A stretch of DNA of 64,000 nt. It comes from Gallionellaceae bacterium (GTDB lineage: Bacteria > Pseudomonadota > Gammaproteobacteria > Burkholderiales > Thiobacillaceae). The notes under the pieces are model-generated. The model saw nothing but the letters and a program-made list of their open reading frames with translations, made no database searches and was not told where the DNA came from. Positions 42,475 to 51,058 of the stretch are shown here, piece by piece (positions within the stretch are counted from its first letter, which is position 1; each line of letters starts with the position of its first letter). A program made the position numbers and the translations under genes. The stretch is taken from the NCBI GenBank assembly GCA_028714875.1, contig JAQTLN010000012.1, forward strand, positions 1 through 64,000, written 5' to 3'.

Positions 42475-43749
42475 TTATCCCGCCGCCGCCAGCGCCTGTT
42501 CGATGTCGGCGATCAGGTCGTCGATGTGTTCGATGCCTAACGACAGCCGCACCATGTCTTCGCTGACGCCCGCTTTCGCCAGTTCCGCCGGGGAGAGTTG
42601 GCGGTGGGTGGTGGTGGCGGGGTGGCAGGCCAGGCTCTTGGTGTCGCCGATGTTGACCAGGCGGACGATCAGGTTGAGCGCGTCAATGAACTTGCCGCCG
42701 GCTTCGCGGCCGCCCTTGATGCCGAAGGAGACGATGCCGGAAGCCTTGCCGCCCAGGTATTTGTCGGCCAGCGGTTTGCTCGGTGAATCGGCGAGACCGG
42801 CGTAGTGCACCCAGGAGACTTTCGGGTGATTTTTCATGTACTCGGCCACGGCCAGGGCGTTGTCGCAGGTGCGGTCCATGCGTAGCGGCAGGGTTTCGAC
42901 ACCTTGCAGGATCAGGAAGCTGTTGAACGGGCTGATCGCCGCGCCCATGTTGCGCAGCGGCACGACGCGGGCGCGGCCGATATAGGCGGCCGCGCCGAGG
43001 GCTTCGGTGTAGACGACGCCGTGATAGGAAGCATCCGGCTCGTTGAGGCGGGCGAAGCGCACCTTGTGTTCGGCCCAGGGGAACTTGCCGGAATCGACGA
43101 TCATGCCGCCGATGCTGTTGCCGTGGCCACCCAGGTATTTGGTCAGGGCATGCACGACGATGTCGGCGCCATGCTCGAACGGGCGGCACAGGTAGGGGGT
43201 GGGCACGGTGTTGTCGACGATCAGCGGCACGCCGTGGGCATGCGCCAGTTCCGCCAGTTTCTCGAAGTCGGTGACGTTGCCCAGCGGGTTGCCCACCGAT
43301 TCGCAGAACACCGCCTTGGTGCGGTCGTCGATCAGCTTGGCGAAGCTGTCCGGCTCGCGGTAGTCGGCGAAGCGCACCTCGATGCCATAGCGCGGCAGGG
43401 TGTGGGCGAACAGGTTGTAGGTGCCGCCATAAAGCGTGGAACTGGTGACGATGTTGTCGCCCGCTTCGGCGATGGTCATGATCGCGTAGGTGATGGCCGC
43501 CATGCCGGAGGCCAGGGCGAGACCGGCGATGCCACCCTCCATTTCCGCGACGCGCTTTTCCAGCACGTCGGTGGTGGGGTTCATGATGCGGGTGTAGATA
43601 TTGCCCGGCACCTTCAGGTCGAACAGGTCGGCGCCGTGCTGGGTGGAATCGAAAGCGTAGGACGTGGTCTGGTAGATGGGCACCGCCACGGCTTTGGTGG
43701 TGGGTTCCGGGGAATAGCCGCCATGCACGGCCAGGGTTTCGATTTTCAT
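42475..43749 (-). CDS. metY: O-acetylhomoserine (thiol)-lyase MetY
   Basis: This 424-residue PLP enzyme of the Cys/Met metabolism family makes homocysteine from O-acetylhomoserine and sulfide. It starts MKIETLAVHGGYSPEPTTKAVAVPIYQTTSY (quoted in part: LAVHGGYSPEPTT). YTRIMNPTTDVLEKRVAEMEGG and ALASGMAAITYAIM surround the cofactor site. The Schiff-base lysine is in HALTKYLGGHGNSIGG. The ending SLGIEHIDDLIADIEQAL is typical. It is a stand-alone gene; length is normal for MetY and longer than MetB/MetC. Confidence 0.93.
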   Translation of the reverse strand: MKIETLAVHGGYSPEPTTKAVAVPIYQTTSYAFDSTQHGADLFDLKVPGNIYTRIMNPTTDVLEKRVAEMEGGIAGLALASGMAAITYAIMTIAEAGDNIVTSSTLYGGTYNLFAHTLPRYGIEVRFADYREPDSFAKLIDDRTKAVFCESVGNPLGNVTDFEKLAELAHAHGVPLIVDNTVPTPYLCRPFEHGADIVVHALTKYLGGHGNSIGGMIVDSGKFPWAEHKVRFARLNEPDASYHGVVYTEALGAAAYIGRARVVPLRNMGAAISPFNSFLILQGVETLPLRMDRTCDNALAVAEYMKNHPKVSWVHYAGLADSPSKPLADKYLGGKASGIVSFGIKGGREAGGKFIDALNLIVRLVNIGDTKSLACHPATTTHRQLSPAELAKAGVSEDMVRLSLGIEHIDDLIADIEQALAAAG

Positions 43750-43965
43750 GTTGTCTCCTGTTGTATGCCGCCGACAAAGCGACGCGTGATGCTACCGCGC
43801 AACCCGCCTTCGGGACAGGCGAGCAGTCGCGGCGCCGGTTGCCGCGAAGGAAATAATCAGGCGGGCACGGTTGGAAAATCGGGTTTCGCCCGCATTGCTT
43901 GGTTTCCCGCGCGGCTGGGAGGGAAGACTTCCAGCCCCCCCATATCGCCCTATCGAGGAGATTTC

Positions 43966-44349
43966 ATGTACTACATCGTTGCAAGCGACAAATCATTCGA
44001 GCAGGCCTCCACTGACCTTGAAGCCGCGGTCAAGCGGCATGGCTTCGGCGTGCTGCATATCCACGATCTTGGCGCCACGCTGCGCGGCAAAGGCCTCGCC
44101 TTCGCCGAGGAGTGCAGGGTCTTCGAAGTCTGCAACCCGGGGCAGGCGCTCAAAGTCCTGACCACCGACATGCGCCTGAACATGGCCTTGCCCTGTCGCA
44201 TCTCGGTGTACACCGAGCAGGGCAAGACGAAAATCGGCCTGATCAAACCCGCGCGGATGCTTTCGGCGTTGTCTCAAGACCCGGTGTTGCTGCAAGTGGC
44301 CAACGAAGTCGAGGGCAAGACCATCGAGATGGTCGACGAGGCGAAATGA
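43966..44349 (+). CDS. DUF302 family protein
   Basis: This 127-residue protein starts at the ATG at 43966, with GAGGAGA just upstream. It reads MYYIVASDKSFEQASTDLEAAV, then HGFGVLHIHDLGATLRGKG and EVCNPGQALKVLTTDMRLNMALPCRISVY (in part: CNPGQALKVL and LPCRISVY), the typical DUF302 pattern. The two cysteines in VCNPGQA and LPCRIS are conserved in the family. Function not established. The stop codon touches the left end of the MITE-like element at 44349. Confidence 0.88.
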   Translation: MYYIVASDKSFEQASTDLEAAVKRHGFGVLHIHDLGATLRGKGLAFAEECRVFEVCNPGQALKVLTTDMRLNMALPCRISVYTEQGKTKIGLIKPARMLSALSQDPVLLQVANEVEGKTIEMVDEAK

Positions 44350-44598
44350 TCCTAGAAACCTCAGTTGAACGCGCCCGAGTGTGCGGTTTTCGGGTCGGCT
44401 GGCAAGGCGCGCTCAGTTGCCAACGCGCGCAGCGGGCCGGGGCCCGCAAGGAGAAGAAACGCAGCCAGACGGCCCGAAAACCGTGCAATCGGGCGCGTAG
44501 CGGGCTCACCCGATCGGTGAGCCCCATCGGAGGCGCTAACACCCGCATTCATGCGGCCTCACAAGGGCTAAGGAGCGGTCAACTGAGGTTTCTAGGAT
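44349..44598. mobile_element. MITE-like 250-bp element with 20-bp terminal inverted repeats
   Basis: Perfect 20-base terminal inverted repeats (44349-44368 and 44579-44598) begin ATCCTAGAAACCTCAG. Inside are a long imperfect hairpin (44371-44394 with 44473-44496) and a perfect nine-base stem GGGCTCACC/GGTGAGCCC at 44502-44524. No transposase is encoded. The element spans exactly from the DUF302 stop codon to the ATG of the next gene and so provides that gene's ribosome site. CCTAG-type ends recall IS1380-family termini, but that is from memory. No clear target duplication is seen. Confidence 0.75.
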
Positions 44599-45547
44599 GA
44601 AGGAATACGTCGTCTTTCTCGACCGCGCCACGCTGATCGCCGATCTGCGTTTCCCCGAGTTCGATCACACCTGGGTGGAGCACCCCGACGCGCAACCGGA
44701 TGAACTGGCGGATTTGCTCTGGCGGGCCAGCATCGTGATCGCCAACAAGACGCCGATTACCCGCGCGGTGCTCGATTCCTGCCACAAGCTCAGGCTGGTG
44801 GCGGTGGCGGCGACCGGGGTCAACAACGTCGATCTGGAAGCCTGCCGTGAGCGCGGCATCGCCGTGTGCAACATTCGCGGCTATGCCGACAACACGGTGC
44901 CGGAGCATGTATTCATGATGCTGCTGGCCTTGCGCCGCAACCTCCTGGCCTGGCGCGCCAGCCTGAAACAGGGCGCCTGGCAACAGGCCGAGCGCTTCTG
45001 CCTGTTCGACCATGAAATCCACGATCTCGCCGGCTCCACCCTGGGGCTGATCGGCCACGGCAGCGTCGGCCAGGGGGTGGAGCGCCTGGCGCGCGCCTTC
45101 GGCATGGAAGTGCTGATCGCCGAGCACAAGGGCGCCGAGGTGATCCGCCCCGGCCATACGCCGTTCGACGAGGTGCTGGCGCGGGCCGACCAGATCAGCC
45201 TGCATGTGCCGTTGAGCGAGGCGACGCGCGATCTGATCGGCGCGCGCGAATTCGGCCTGATGAAGCGTAACGCGCTACTGATCAACACCGCGCGCGGCGG
45301 CGTGGTAAACGAGGCGGCGCTGCTGTCCGCCCTGAAAACCCGGCGCATCGCCGGCGCCGGATTCGATGTATTGAGCGGCGAGCCGCCACGCGACGGCAAT
45401 CCCCTGCTCGATCTCGACCTGCCCAATTTCCTGCTCACCCCGCATGTCGCCTGGTCCAGCCGCGAGGCGATGCAGCGCCTGGGGGATCAGTTGATCGACA
45501 ACATCGAAGCGTTCGTGCGCGGGGAAGAACGCAATCGGGTGGTGTAG
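44597..45547 (+). CDS. NAD-dependent D-2-hydroxyacid dehydrogenase (glycerate/hydroxypyruvate type)
   Basis: This 316-residue enzyme is in the D-2-hydroxyacid dehydrogenase family. It shows VAVAATGVNNVDLEACRERG, the NAD-binding GLIGHGSVGQGVERLARAFG, LLINTARGGVVNEAALL with the catalytic region, and the catalytic histidine in LLTPHVAWSS. It most resembles HprA-like glycerate dehydrogenases that reduce hydroxypyruvate or glyoxylate, but the substrate cannot be read from sequence. The ATG lies inside the right terminal repeat of the MITE-like element, with TGAGG about nine bases upstream. Confidence 0.9.
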   Translation: MKEYVVFLDRATLIADLRFPEFDHTWVEHPDAQPDELADLLWRASIVIANKTPITRAVLDSCHKLRLVAVAATGVNNVDLEACRERGIAVCNIRGYADNTVPEHVFMMLLALRRNLLAWRASLKQGAWQQAERFCLFDHEIHDLAGSTLGLIGHGSVGQGVERLARAFGMEVLIAEHKGAEVIRPGHTPFDEVLARADQISLHVPLSEATRDLIGAREFGLMKRNALLINTARGGVVNEAALLSALKTRRIAGAGFDVLSGEPPRDGNPLLDLDLPNFLLTPHVAWSSREAMQRLGDQLIDNIEAFVRGEERNRVV

Positions 45548-45555
45548 GGGGCGTG

Positions 45556-45610
45556 TAGCGCTGGCGTCTCGCCGGCATCTTTTAAAACTGCCGGCGAGAC
45601 GCCGGCGCTA
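45556..45610. terminator. REP-like hairpin acting as terminator between convergent genes
   Basis: Arms of 22 bases (45556-45577 and 45589-45610) match with one mismatch around the loop TCTTTTAAAAC. They sit between the dehydrogenase gene ending at 45547 and the minus-strand adaptor gene ending at 45614. The TAGCGCTGGCGTCTCGCC core is related to the 28866 hairpin family. Confidence 0.75.
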
Positions 45611-45613
45611 CTG

Positions 45614-46573
45614 CTACCGGAAGCTGACCCGGCATTTCACCCCGGCCGGGATGTCGCCCTTGGGGTTGGGCAGGTCGAGGCGCACGCCGAAGGTGCCGCT
45701 GGCCGAATCCACCACTCTATCGACGATGCGTACCGTCGCCTGGTAAGTCCCTCTGAGCGGCGGCTCGGCCACCACCTGGGCGCGGGCGCCGTTGCGGATG
45801 CTGCCGTAGAGGGCCACCGGGAGGATGACTTCGACCCGTAGCGGGTGGGTTTGCGCCAGCTTCAAAATGGCGCGGGCGCCCTCCCCGGTCTGCGCCAGTT
45901 CGCCGGGATGCTGCATGCGTTCCATGACCACGCCGTTGAACGGGCTGGTCAGGCGGCGCTGTTCCACCAGGGCCATCAGGCGTTTGTATTCCAGGGCGGC
46001 GAGTTCGCGGTTGTCTTTGGCGTCCAGCAGTTCCGCCTCGGCCAGGCGCATTTCACTGTAGGCGTCGTCGCGTTCCTGGGCGGAAATGAAATTCAGCCGG
46101 TTGAGTTCTTCCCGACGTTTCAGCTTGTCACGCGAATAACCGACCCGCGTTTCGGCGGAACGGATCTGCCCTTCCATCACGGCCTTGTATTTGGCCGCGG
46201 CCAGAGCCGCCTCTTCGACGCCGGTATCCAGCTCCACCAGTACCTGGCCCTTCTTCACCGTGGCGCCGCGATCGACGCGGATGTTGGTGATCAGGGCTTC
46301 CACCGGGCTACGCAGTTCGATCTTCTGGTAAGGCTCGATCAGGCAGGCGTAGGCGGAGCCGGCGGCGGGCGCGGCGCTCGCCAGGAGCATGGCGCCCATG
46401 CCCACACAGCCGGCCAGCCAGCGCGCGGCCCTGACGCCCCCCTTTGCCAAAGGGGGGCTGGGGGGGATTTTGTTTCGGCCCACGCAAGCCTTGAAGAAAT
46501 CCCCCCCCAGCCCCCCTTTGGCAAAGGGGGGGGCGTATTGAATAGCGATGGGTGCGAATAAAGTTTTTTTCAT
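45614..46573 (-). CDS. HlyD-type periplasmic adaptor with repeat-disrupted signal region
   Basis: This 319-residue adaptor shows the lipoyl half LRSPVEALITNIRVDRGATVKKGQVLVEL (in part: VDRGATVKKGQVLVEL), a coiled coil and the second half RLTSPFNGVVMERMQHPGE, then a beta-barrel domain. The start MKKTLFAPIAIQY overlaps the SecA-like stop by four bases (ATGA). Residues about 14-46 are encoded by a palindromic repeat (PPFAKGGLGG...PPSPPLAKGG) that separates the start from the true hydrophobic signal sequence WLAGCVGMGAMLLASAAPAAG. Export may therefore be impaired or altered. It is the last gene of the giant-protein operon. Confidence 0.8.
   Translation of the reverse strand: MKKTLFAPIAIQYAPPFAKGGLGGDFFKACVGRNKIPPSPPLAKGGVRAARWLAGCVGMGAMLLASAAPAAGSAYACLIEPYQKIELRSPVEALITNIRVDRGATVKKGQVLVELDTGVEEAALAAAKYKAVMEGQIRSAETRVGYSRDKLKRREELNRLNFISAQERDDAYSEMRLAEAELLDAKDNRELAALEYKRLMALVEQRRLTSPFNGVVMERMQHPGELAQTGEGARAILKLAQTHPLRVEVILPVALYGSIRNGARAQVVAEPPLRGTYQATVRIVDRVVDSASGTFGVRLDLPNPKGDIPAGVKCRVSFR
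46437..46533. repeat. C/G-rich palindromic repeat inside the adaptor gene, copy 2
   Basis: Two CCCCCCTTTGSCAAAGGGGGG palindromes are separated by about 55 bases. The right one is preceded by eight Cs (46501-46508) and ends in eight Gs (46526-46533). The unit lies wholly within the reading frame of the HlyD-type gene without creating a stop. The same family is intergenic at 42352 and 48545. Confidence 0.9.
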
Positions 46574-48537
46574 ATCTGGTTTCCAGCAAAGGCAAGCATG
46601 GTATCGAGGTCGCGATCCTGTTTCAGGGTATCGCGGCGTTCGCGGCCGTGGATGCGTTCGGCGGCGTGTTGGCAGCGCCGGCGCAAGAGGGAGAGCGACA
46701 AGGGCGATAGGGCATGGCCGCTTGTTCGCGCCAATAATTTGTAGAGCCAGCCGCCGTGTTCGCGGAACAGGGCGTCGTCGAAAGCGACGATGGCGATGGC
46801 GCAACCAGGGTCGCCCTGGCGCGCGCAGCGGCCGATCAACTGGCGGTCCACGCGCGGGGAGTCGTGGAATTCGGTGAGGATGACATGCAGGCCGCCGCTG
46901 TCGGCCACGCCCTCTTCCAGGCGAATGTCGGTGCCGCGTCCGGCCATGTTGGTGGCGACGGTGATCATGCCGGGCTGTCCCGCCTGGGCGATGATCTCGG
47001 CCTCCTCGGCATCCTGGCGGGCATTGAGGACGCGGTGCGGCAAGGCCATCTTTTTCAGCACCACGGCAAGCGCCTCCGAGGCTTCCAGCGAGCGCGTGCC
47101 GATCAGCACCGGCACGTTGCGTTGCCGTAGCCGCGCGGCTTCTTCCGCCACCGCCCGCCATTTGTCGTCTTCGTCGGGACAGCAGACATCGGGTTCGCGG
47201 ATGCGGATGCAGGGCCGGTTGGTGGGAATGGCCACCACTTCCAGCCCGTATACGGCATGCAATTCACCGCCCACTTCCTTCGCCGTGCCAGTCATGCCGG
47301 ACAGGCGCAGATAGCGGCGGAAGAAGCGCTGGTAGGTGATGCGCGCCAGGGTACGGTTGTGCTCGGAGAGCATGCAGTTTTCCTTGGCCTCGATGAGCTG
47401 GTGCAGGCCCTGCTCCCAGGTGCGGCCTTCCAGGACGCGGCCGGTGTATTCGTCGATGATTTCCACCTTGCGCTGCTTCGAGACCAGGTAGTGCTGATCG
47501 CGATGGAACAGCAGCAAGGCGCGCAAAGCCTGCGACACCAGTTGCTCGCGCGCCTTGCCGGAGAGCCAGGTGCCGCCCAACTCCTTGGCGCGCTGATAGA
47601 GATCCGCCTTGCCGGTTTCGCTGAGATGCAGTTCGCGCCGCGCCAACGACATCTCGTAGTGCTCGCCTTCCTTGAGTTCGCGCGCCAGGGCCAGCGCCTG
47701 CTTGTACATCTTCGGGTCGCCGCTGGTCGGCCCCTTCTCGGCCAGGATCAACGGCGTGCGCGCCTCGTCGATCATGATGCTGTCGGCTTCGTCGACGATG
47801 GCGAAATGCAGGCCGCGCAGCAGCATCCCCACCTGCTCCTCCACGCCCAGCAGGGCGCGCACCTTGATCTGCGCGCGGCTGGCGCGGCCACCGGCGGCGA
47901 CGCGGTCCTTCAGGTAATCGAACACCAGTTCCTTGTTGGTGCAATAGGTGATGTCGCGGGCATAGGCGGCGCGGCGCGCGCCCAGGCTCATGCCGGTGAC
48001 GATGGTGCCGACCGAGAGGCCGAGAAACGCGAACAGGGGCTGCATATCGTCGGCGTCGCGTTGCGCCAGATAGTCGTTCACCGTCACCACATGCACCGGC
48101 GCGCCGGAAGCGGCGGCCACGCTGGCGGCCAGGGCGGCGGTGAGGGTCTTGCCCTCGCCGGTCTGCATTTCCGCGAGCTTGCCCGCCATCAGCGCCGCCG
48201 CGCCCATCAACTGGCTGTCGAACGGGCGCTTGCCCAGGCTGCGCCAGGCCGCCTCGCGCACCCGCGCCAGGGCGGGCGCCAGGTTGCCGCCCTGGATGGC
48301 GAGGCGCGATTTGATCCGCATCTGGATGGCCAACTCGGCGTCATCCAGTTGCGCCACGGCCTCGGCCTCTTTCCCCGCCTCGCGCGCCAACGCGGCCAGC
48401 CGCGCGCGGAACGGCCGCAGCCGCAACAGCGCGCCCCCCACCGCGCCGCGCGTCCAGCGGTCGAAAGCGTTCTCGTCGGGATCGCTCCGCTCGGGGTAAA
48501 TGCCTTGCGAGCGTTCGGCGTCGGAGAGGGAGGACAT
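46570..48537 (-). CDS. Short SecA-like ATPase
   Basis: This 655-residue SecA-family motor has Walker A MQTGEGKTL (residues 124-132), VNDYLAQRDADDM, the DEAD-type VDEADSIMIDEARTPL (248-263), GMTGTAKE, and the second RecA domain with GTRSLEASEAL and NMAGRGTDI. Compared with housekeeping SecA (about 900 residues) the helical scaffold/wing part is reduced and the C-terminal zinc-binding tail is missing. It lies between an M50-HlyD gene and an adaptor gene in the giant-protein locus, so I infer a dedicated export motor rather than the general SecA. Its stop overlaps the adaptor start. Confidence 0.88.
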   Translation of the reverse strand: MSSLSDAERSQGIYPERSDPDENAFDRWTRGAVGGALLRLRPFRARLAALAREAGKEAEAVAQLDDAELAIQMRIKSRLAIQGGNLAPALARVREAAWRSLGKRPFDSQLMGAAALMAGKLAEMQTGEGKTLTAALAASVAAASGAPVHVVTVNDYLAQRDADDMQPLFAFLGLSVGTIVTGMSLGARRAAYARDITYCTNKELVFDYLKDRVAAGGRASRAQIKVRALLGVEEQVGMLLRGLHFAIVDEADSIMIDEARTPLILAEKGPTSGDPKMYKQALALARELKEGEHYEMSLARRELHLSETGKADLYQRAKELGGTWLSGKAREQLVSQALRALLLFHRDQHYLVSKQRKVEIIDEYTGRVLEGRTWEQGLHQLIEAKENCMLSEHNRTLARITYQRFFRRYLRLSGMTGTAKEVGGELHAVYGLEVVAIPTNRPCIRIREPDVCCPDEDDKWRAVAEEAARLRQRNVPVLIGTRSLEASEALAVVLKKMALPHRVLNARQDAEEAEIIAQAGQPGMITVATNMAGRGTDIRLEEGVADSGGLHVILTEFHDSPRVDRQLIGRCARQGDPGCAIAIVAFDDALFREHGGWLYKLLARTSGHALSPLSLSLLRRRCQHAAERIHGRERRDTLKQDRDLDTMLAFAGNQI

Positions 48538-48544
48538 CAGCGGC

Positions 48545-48883
48545 TCCCCCCTTTTTCAAAGGCGCTGTATGCGGCAATTGTTGAAACGCTTGCGGCTGTG
48601 GAGAGCCGAGTTCCCCCCTTTTCCAAAGGGGGGCTAGGGGGGATTTCTGGGACGGCTGCCCAGGCAAACGTTGTTAAATCCCCCTCAATCCCCCTTTGAA
48701 AAGGGGGGAAGTCGCCCCAGTCAGCGCTCCATGTGCTTTCAACAACAAACGCATACAGAGCCTTTTCAAAGGCGCTGTTCGCGTTGGCTCGTGACGCCGC
48801 CATGCGAGATTCCCCCCTTTGAAAAAGGGGGGGGAACTGCGCCAAATCCCCCCCAGCCCCCCTTTGGGAAAGGGGGGAGCAGA
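48545..48883. repeat. Cluster of C/G-rich palindromic repeats, copies 3 and more
   Basis: The 363-base gap between the M50 and SecA-like genes consists mainly of these repeats. CCCCCCTTTT/AAAGGGGGG-type arms occur near 48546, 48610-48645, 48678-48712 and 48810-48883, with two short GGCGCTGT-containing spacer segments. No gene is supported here. The structures could act as partial terminators or RNA-processing sites within the operon. Confidence 0.85.
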
Positions 48884-48900
48884 GCATCGACAGCGCGCGC

Positions 48901-51048
48901 TTACACATGGAATTGCGACAGGAACAGCCGGCGCACGGCGCGCCAGGCGCGCACGCCGAGGGGGGTGGCGGGGTGTTCGAAACGGACATGGACGCGGCTG
49001 CCGAGGTAGCGCGCGGGGGCGGCTTCCGCCAAAGAGAGTTCGAACTCGAATACCGATTGCAGGGTCTTGGTGCCTTCCTTGTCGCCGGGGTCGAGCACGA
49101 CATCGCCGCCGCCGCGCTGGCCGAGGGCGGCGCTGGGCAGTTCGTGGCCGGCGGCGGGGACTTCGCGCAGGAGCCGGGCGGGCCAGGTGGCGGCGAGGTT
49201 CTGCGGCAGTTTCACCACCACGTCGCGCGTCGCCAGGCGCACCAGATCGACATCCGACTGCGGCACCACCACGCGCACGACGGGCACATAACTGCCCACC
49301 ACATAGCCGACCACCTCGCCCTTTTTCAGGAAACGTCCGGGCAGGTCGTCGGGGTGTTCCAGCAGCAACTTGCCGGATGCGCCGGCATGCACGGTGAGGC
49401 GGGAAATGCGCTCGCGCAGGTGGTCGACCGAGGCCTGTTCACGGCGCATTTCTTCCTCGCGTTGCGCCGCTTCCGCCGGTTTCACACCCCAGGCGGCGTC
49501 GTAGCGGGCGCTGGCCTCATCCAGCCGGGCCAGTTGCACATCCAGTTCGGAGGCGAGTGCCTGATTGACGGTTTCCAGCACCGCGTTACCGGGACGCAGC
49601 GCCGCGCCGGGCGACGCCAGGCCGCGCGCCACAAAGCCATCCTCCTCGGCGCGCAACAAGGCCTGTTCCGGCAGGCGTAGCACGCCTTCGGCATGGCTGT
49701 GATACGGCATCGGCAGCACGAACAGCAGCAGGTAGAGCGCCAGGAAGGTGCCGCCCAGCACCGCGCGGATACGCGTTCCGCGCGCGGCGAAACGGGGTTC
49801 CGTGAGCAACGCGCGGCCGATCTTGAACAAGGGAATGCCGAAGCTGGCGACCATGCTCCAGAGGGCCAGCAACACGCCGACGATGAAGTATTGCTGCGCC
49901 ACGAACAGGGAGATGCCGATCATCACGGACATCCGGTAGGCAAACGCCAGCGGCGCGTAGGCGATGAACCAGCGCCGCTCGCCCGGCGTGGCCGGGGGCG
50001 GTTCGCTGTTGGGCACGTCGAACAGATACTGCTCGGCCAGGTATTGCCAGTACTGGGTGGAGCGGCTGCCCAGGTTGGGAATCTCGACCCAGTCCGCGAA
50101 GATGTAATAACCGTCGTAGCGCAGCAGCGGGTTGCCGTTGAACAGCACGGTGGAAACGCTGGCCAGAATGAGGGTGTTGTAGGCCAGTGAACGCGCCAGG
50201 CCCGGCTCCAGCATCACCCACAGGTAGAACGCCAGGGCGGCGACGAACAGTTCCGTGAGCATGCCGGCCGCGCCCACCAGCATGCGGTCGGTCTTCTTCA
50301 CGAAGGCGGAGGAACTGGACGCCTCGACATAGGGAATCGGGAAGAACACCAGCAGCATGATGCCCATTTCGTGCACTTCGCCGCCGCGCGACTTGGCGGC
50401 CAGGCCATGCCCCATTTCGTGCAGGCTCTTGAGCAGGGGAAACACCACGGCCATGAGTACGAGGTTGTCCATCGCCAACAACTGGTCCGAGAAGTTCTCG
50501 GTGAGATCCGGCCAATGCACGGGGGCGATGAACAGCACCGGCAGCACCACCGCCAGCCAGAGAAACATGCCCCAGCCACCGCGGAACAGATGCGGCCAGC
50601 GGTTGGCCCAGTCGAGGAACTTGTCCGGGTCGAGCAGCGGGAAGCGCAGCGACATCGGGTTGAGGTAGCGGCTCAGCAGCTTCTTGCGTTCCTGCTTGCC
50701 GCGCCGCTCGAACAACTCCGCCACATCCGGGGTGACATCGCACTGAATCAGGTCGGCCCCGTGCAACTGCCCGAGCAGGCGGATCACCTCTTCCTGGTCC
50801 GGCGTGTCTTCCACCAGTTCCTCGGTCAGGCGGCGCCACACCTGGGCCATGTCGCGCTTGCCGTCCATCAGACTGATCACCCGATAGGAGGGGGGGTTGA
50901 AACGGTGGTATTTGCCCGCCACCCGGTCTTCCACGACGTACCAGATCTCGCCCCGGTAGGCGTGACGATGGATGCGGATATGGCCGCGCAGACGCGGCTT
51001 CAAATCGGCGACGCGATACCAGTTGGTCGAGAGCAGCGCCTCGCTCAT
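48901..51048 (-). CDS. PqqD-like/M50 site-2 protease/HlyD multidomain membrane protein
   Basis: This 715-residue protein has residues about 30-115 resembling PqqD/RRE peptide-binding domains (WYVVEDRVAGKYHRFNPPSY, VISLMDGKRDMAQV). Membrane segments follow, with the zinc motif HEMGH at 210-214 and a second site NPLLRYDGYY around 306-315, both typical of M50 intramembrane proteases. After several more helices the C-terminal 250 residues form an HlyD-like coiled coil and barrel (EEDGFVARGLASPGAALRPG). It starts 10 bases after the GAF-HlyD gene. I infer that it recognises, cleaves and hands over the exported partner, but no activity is proven. Confidence 0.85.
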   Translation of the reverse strand: MSEALLSTNWYRVADLKPRLRGHIRIHRHAYRGEIWYVVEDRVAGKYHRFNPPSYRVISLMDGKRDMAQVWRRLTEELVEDTPDQEEVIRLLGQLHGADLIQCDVTPDVAELFERRGKQERKKLLSRYLNPMSLRFPLLDPDKFLDWANRWPHLFRGGWGMFLWLAVVLPVLFIAPVHWPDLTENFSDQLLAMDNLVLMAVVFPLLKSLHEMGHGLAAKSRGGEVHEMGIMLLVFFPIPYVEASSSSAFVKKTDRMLVGAAGMLTELFVAALAFYLWVMLEPGLARSLAYNTLILASVSTVLFNGNPLLRYDGYYIFADWVEIPNLGSRSTQYWQYLAEQYLFDVPNSEPPPATPGERRWFIAYAPLAFAYRMSVMIGISLFVAQQYFIVGVLLALWSMVASFGIPLFKIGRALLTEPRFAARGTRIRAVLGGTFLALYLLLFVLPMPYHSHAEGVLRLPEQALLRAEEDGFVARGLASPGAALRPGNAVLETVNQALASELDVQLARLDEASARYDAAWGVKPAEAAQREEEMRREQASVDHLRERISRLTVHAGASGKLLLEHPDDLPGRFLKKGEVVGYVVGSYVPVVRVVVPQSDVDLVRLATRDVVVKLPQNLAATWPARLLREVPAAGHELPSAALGQRGGGDVVLDPGDKEGTKTLQSVFEFELSLAEAAPARYLGSRVHVRFEHPATPLGVRAWRAVRRLFLSQFHV

Positions 51049-51058
51049 GGCAAAAGCC

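Noticed and set aside
44112-44600. Plus-strand frame of 162 codons through the MITE-like element
   Set aside because: It is out of frame with the DUF302 gene and runs through inverted repeats without protein-like composition.
46574-47161. Upstream extension of the HlyD-type frame
   Set aside because: It overlaps the SecA-like gene in another frame. The ATG at 46573 overlaps the SecA-like stop in the normal coupled way.
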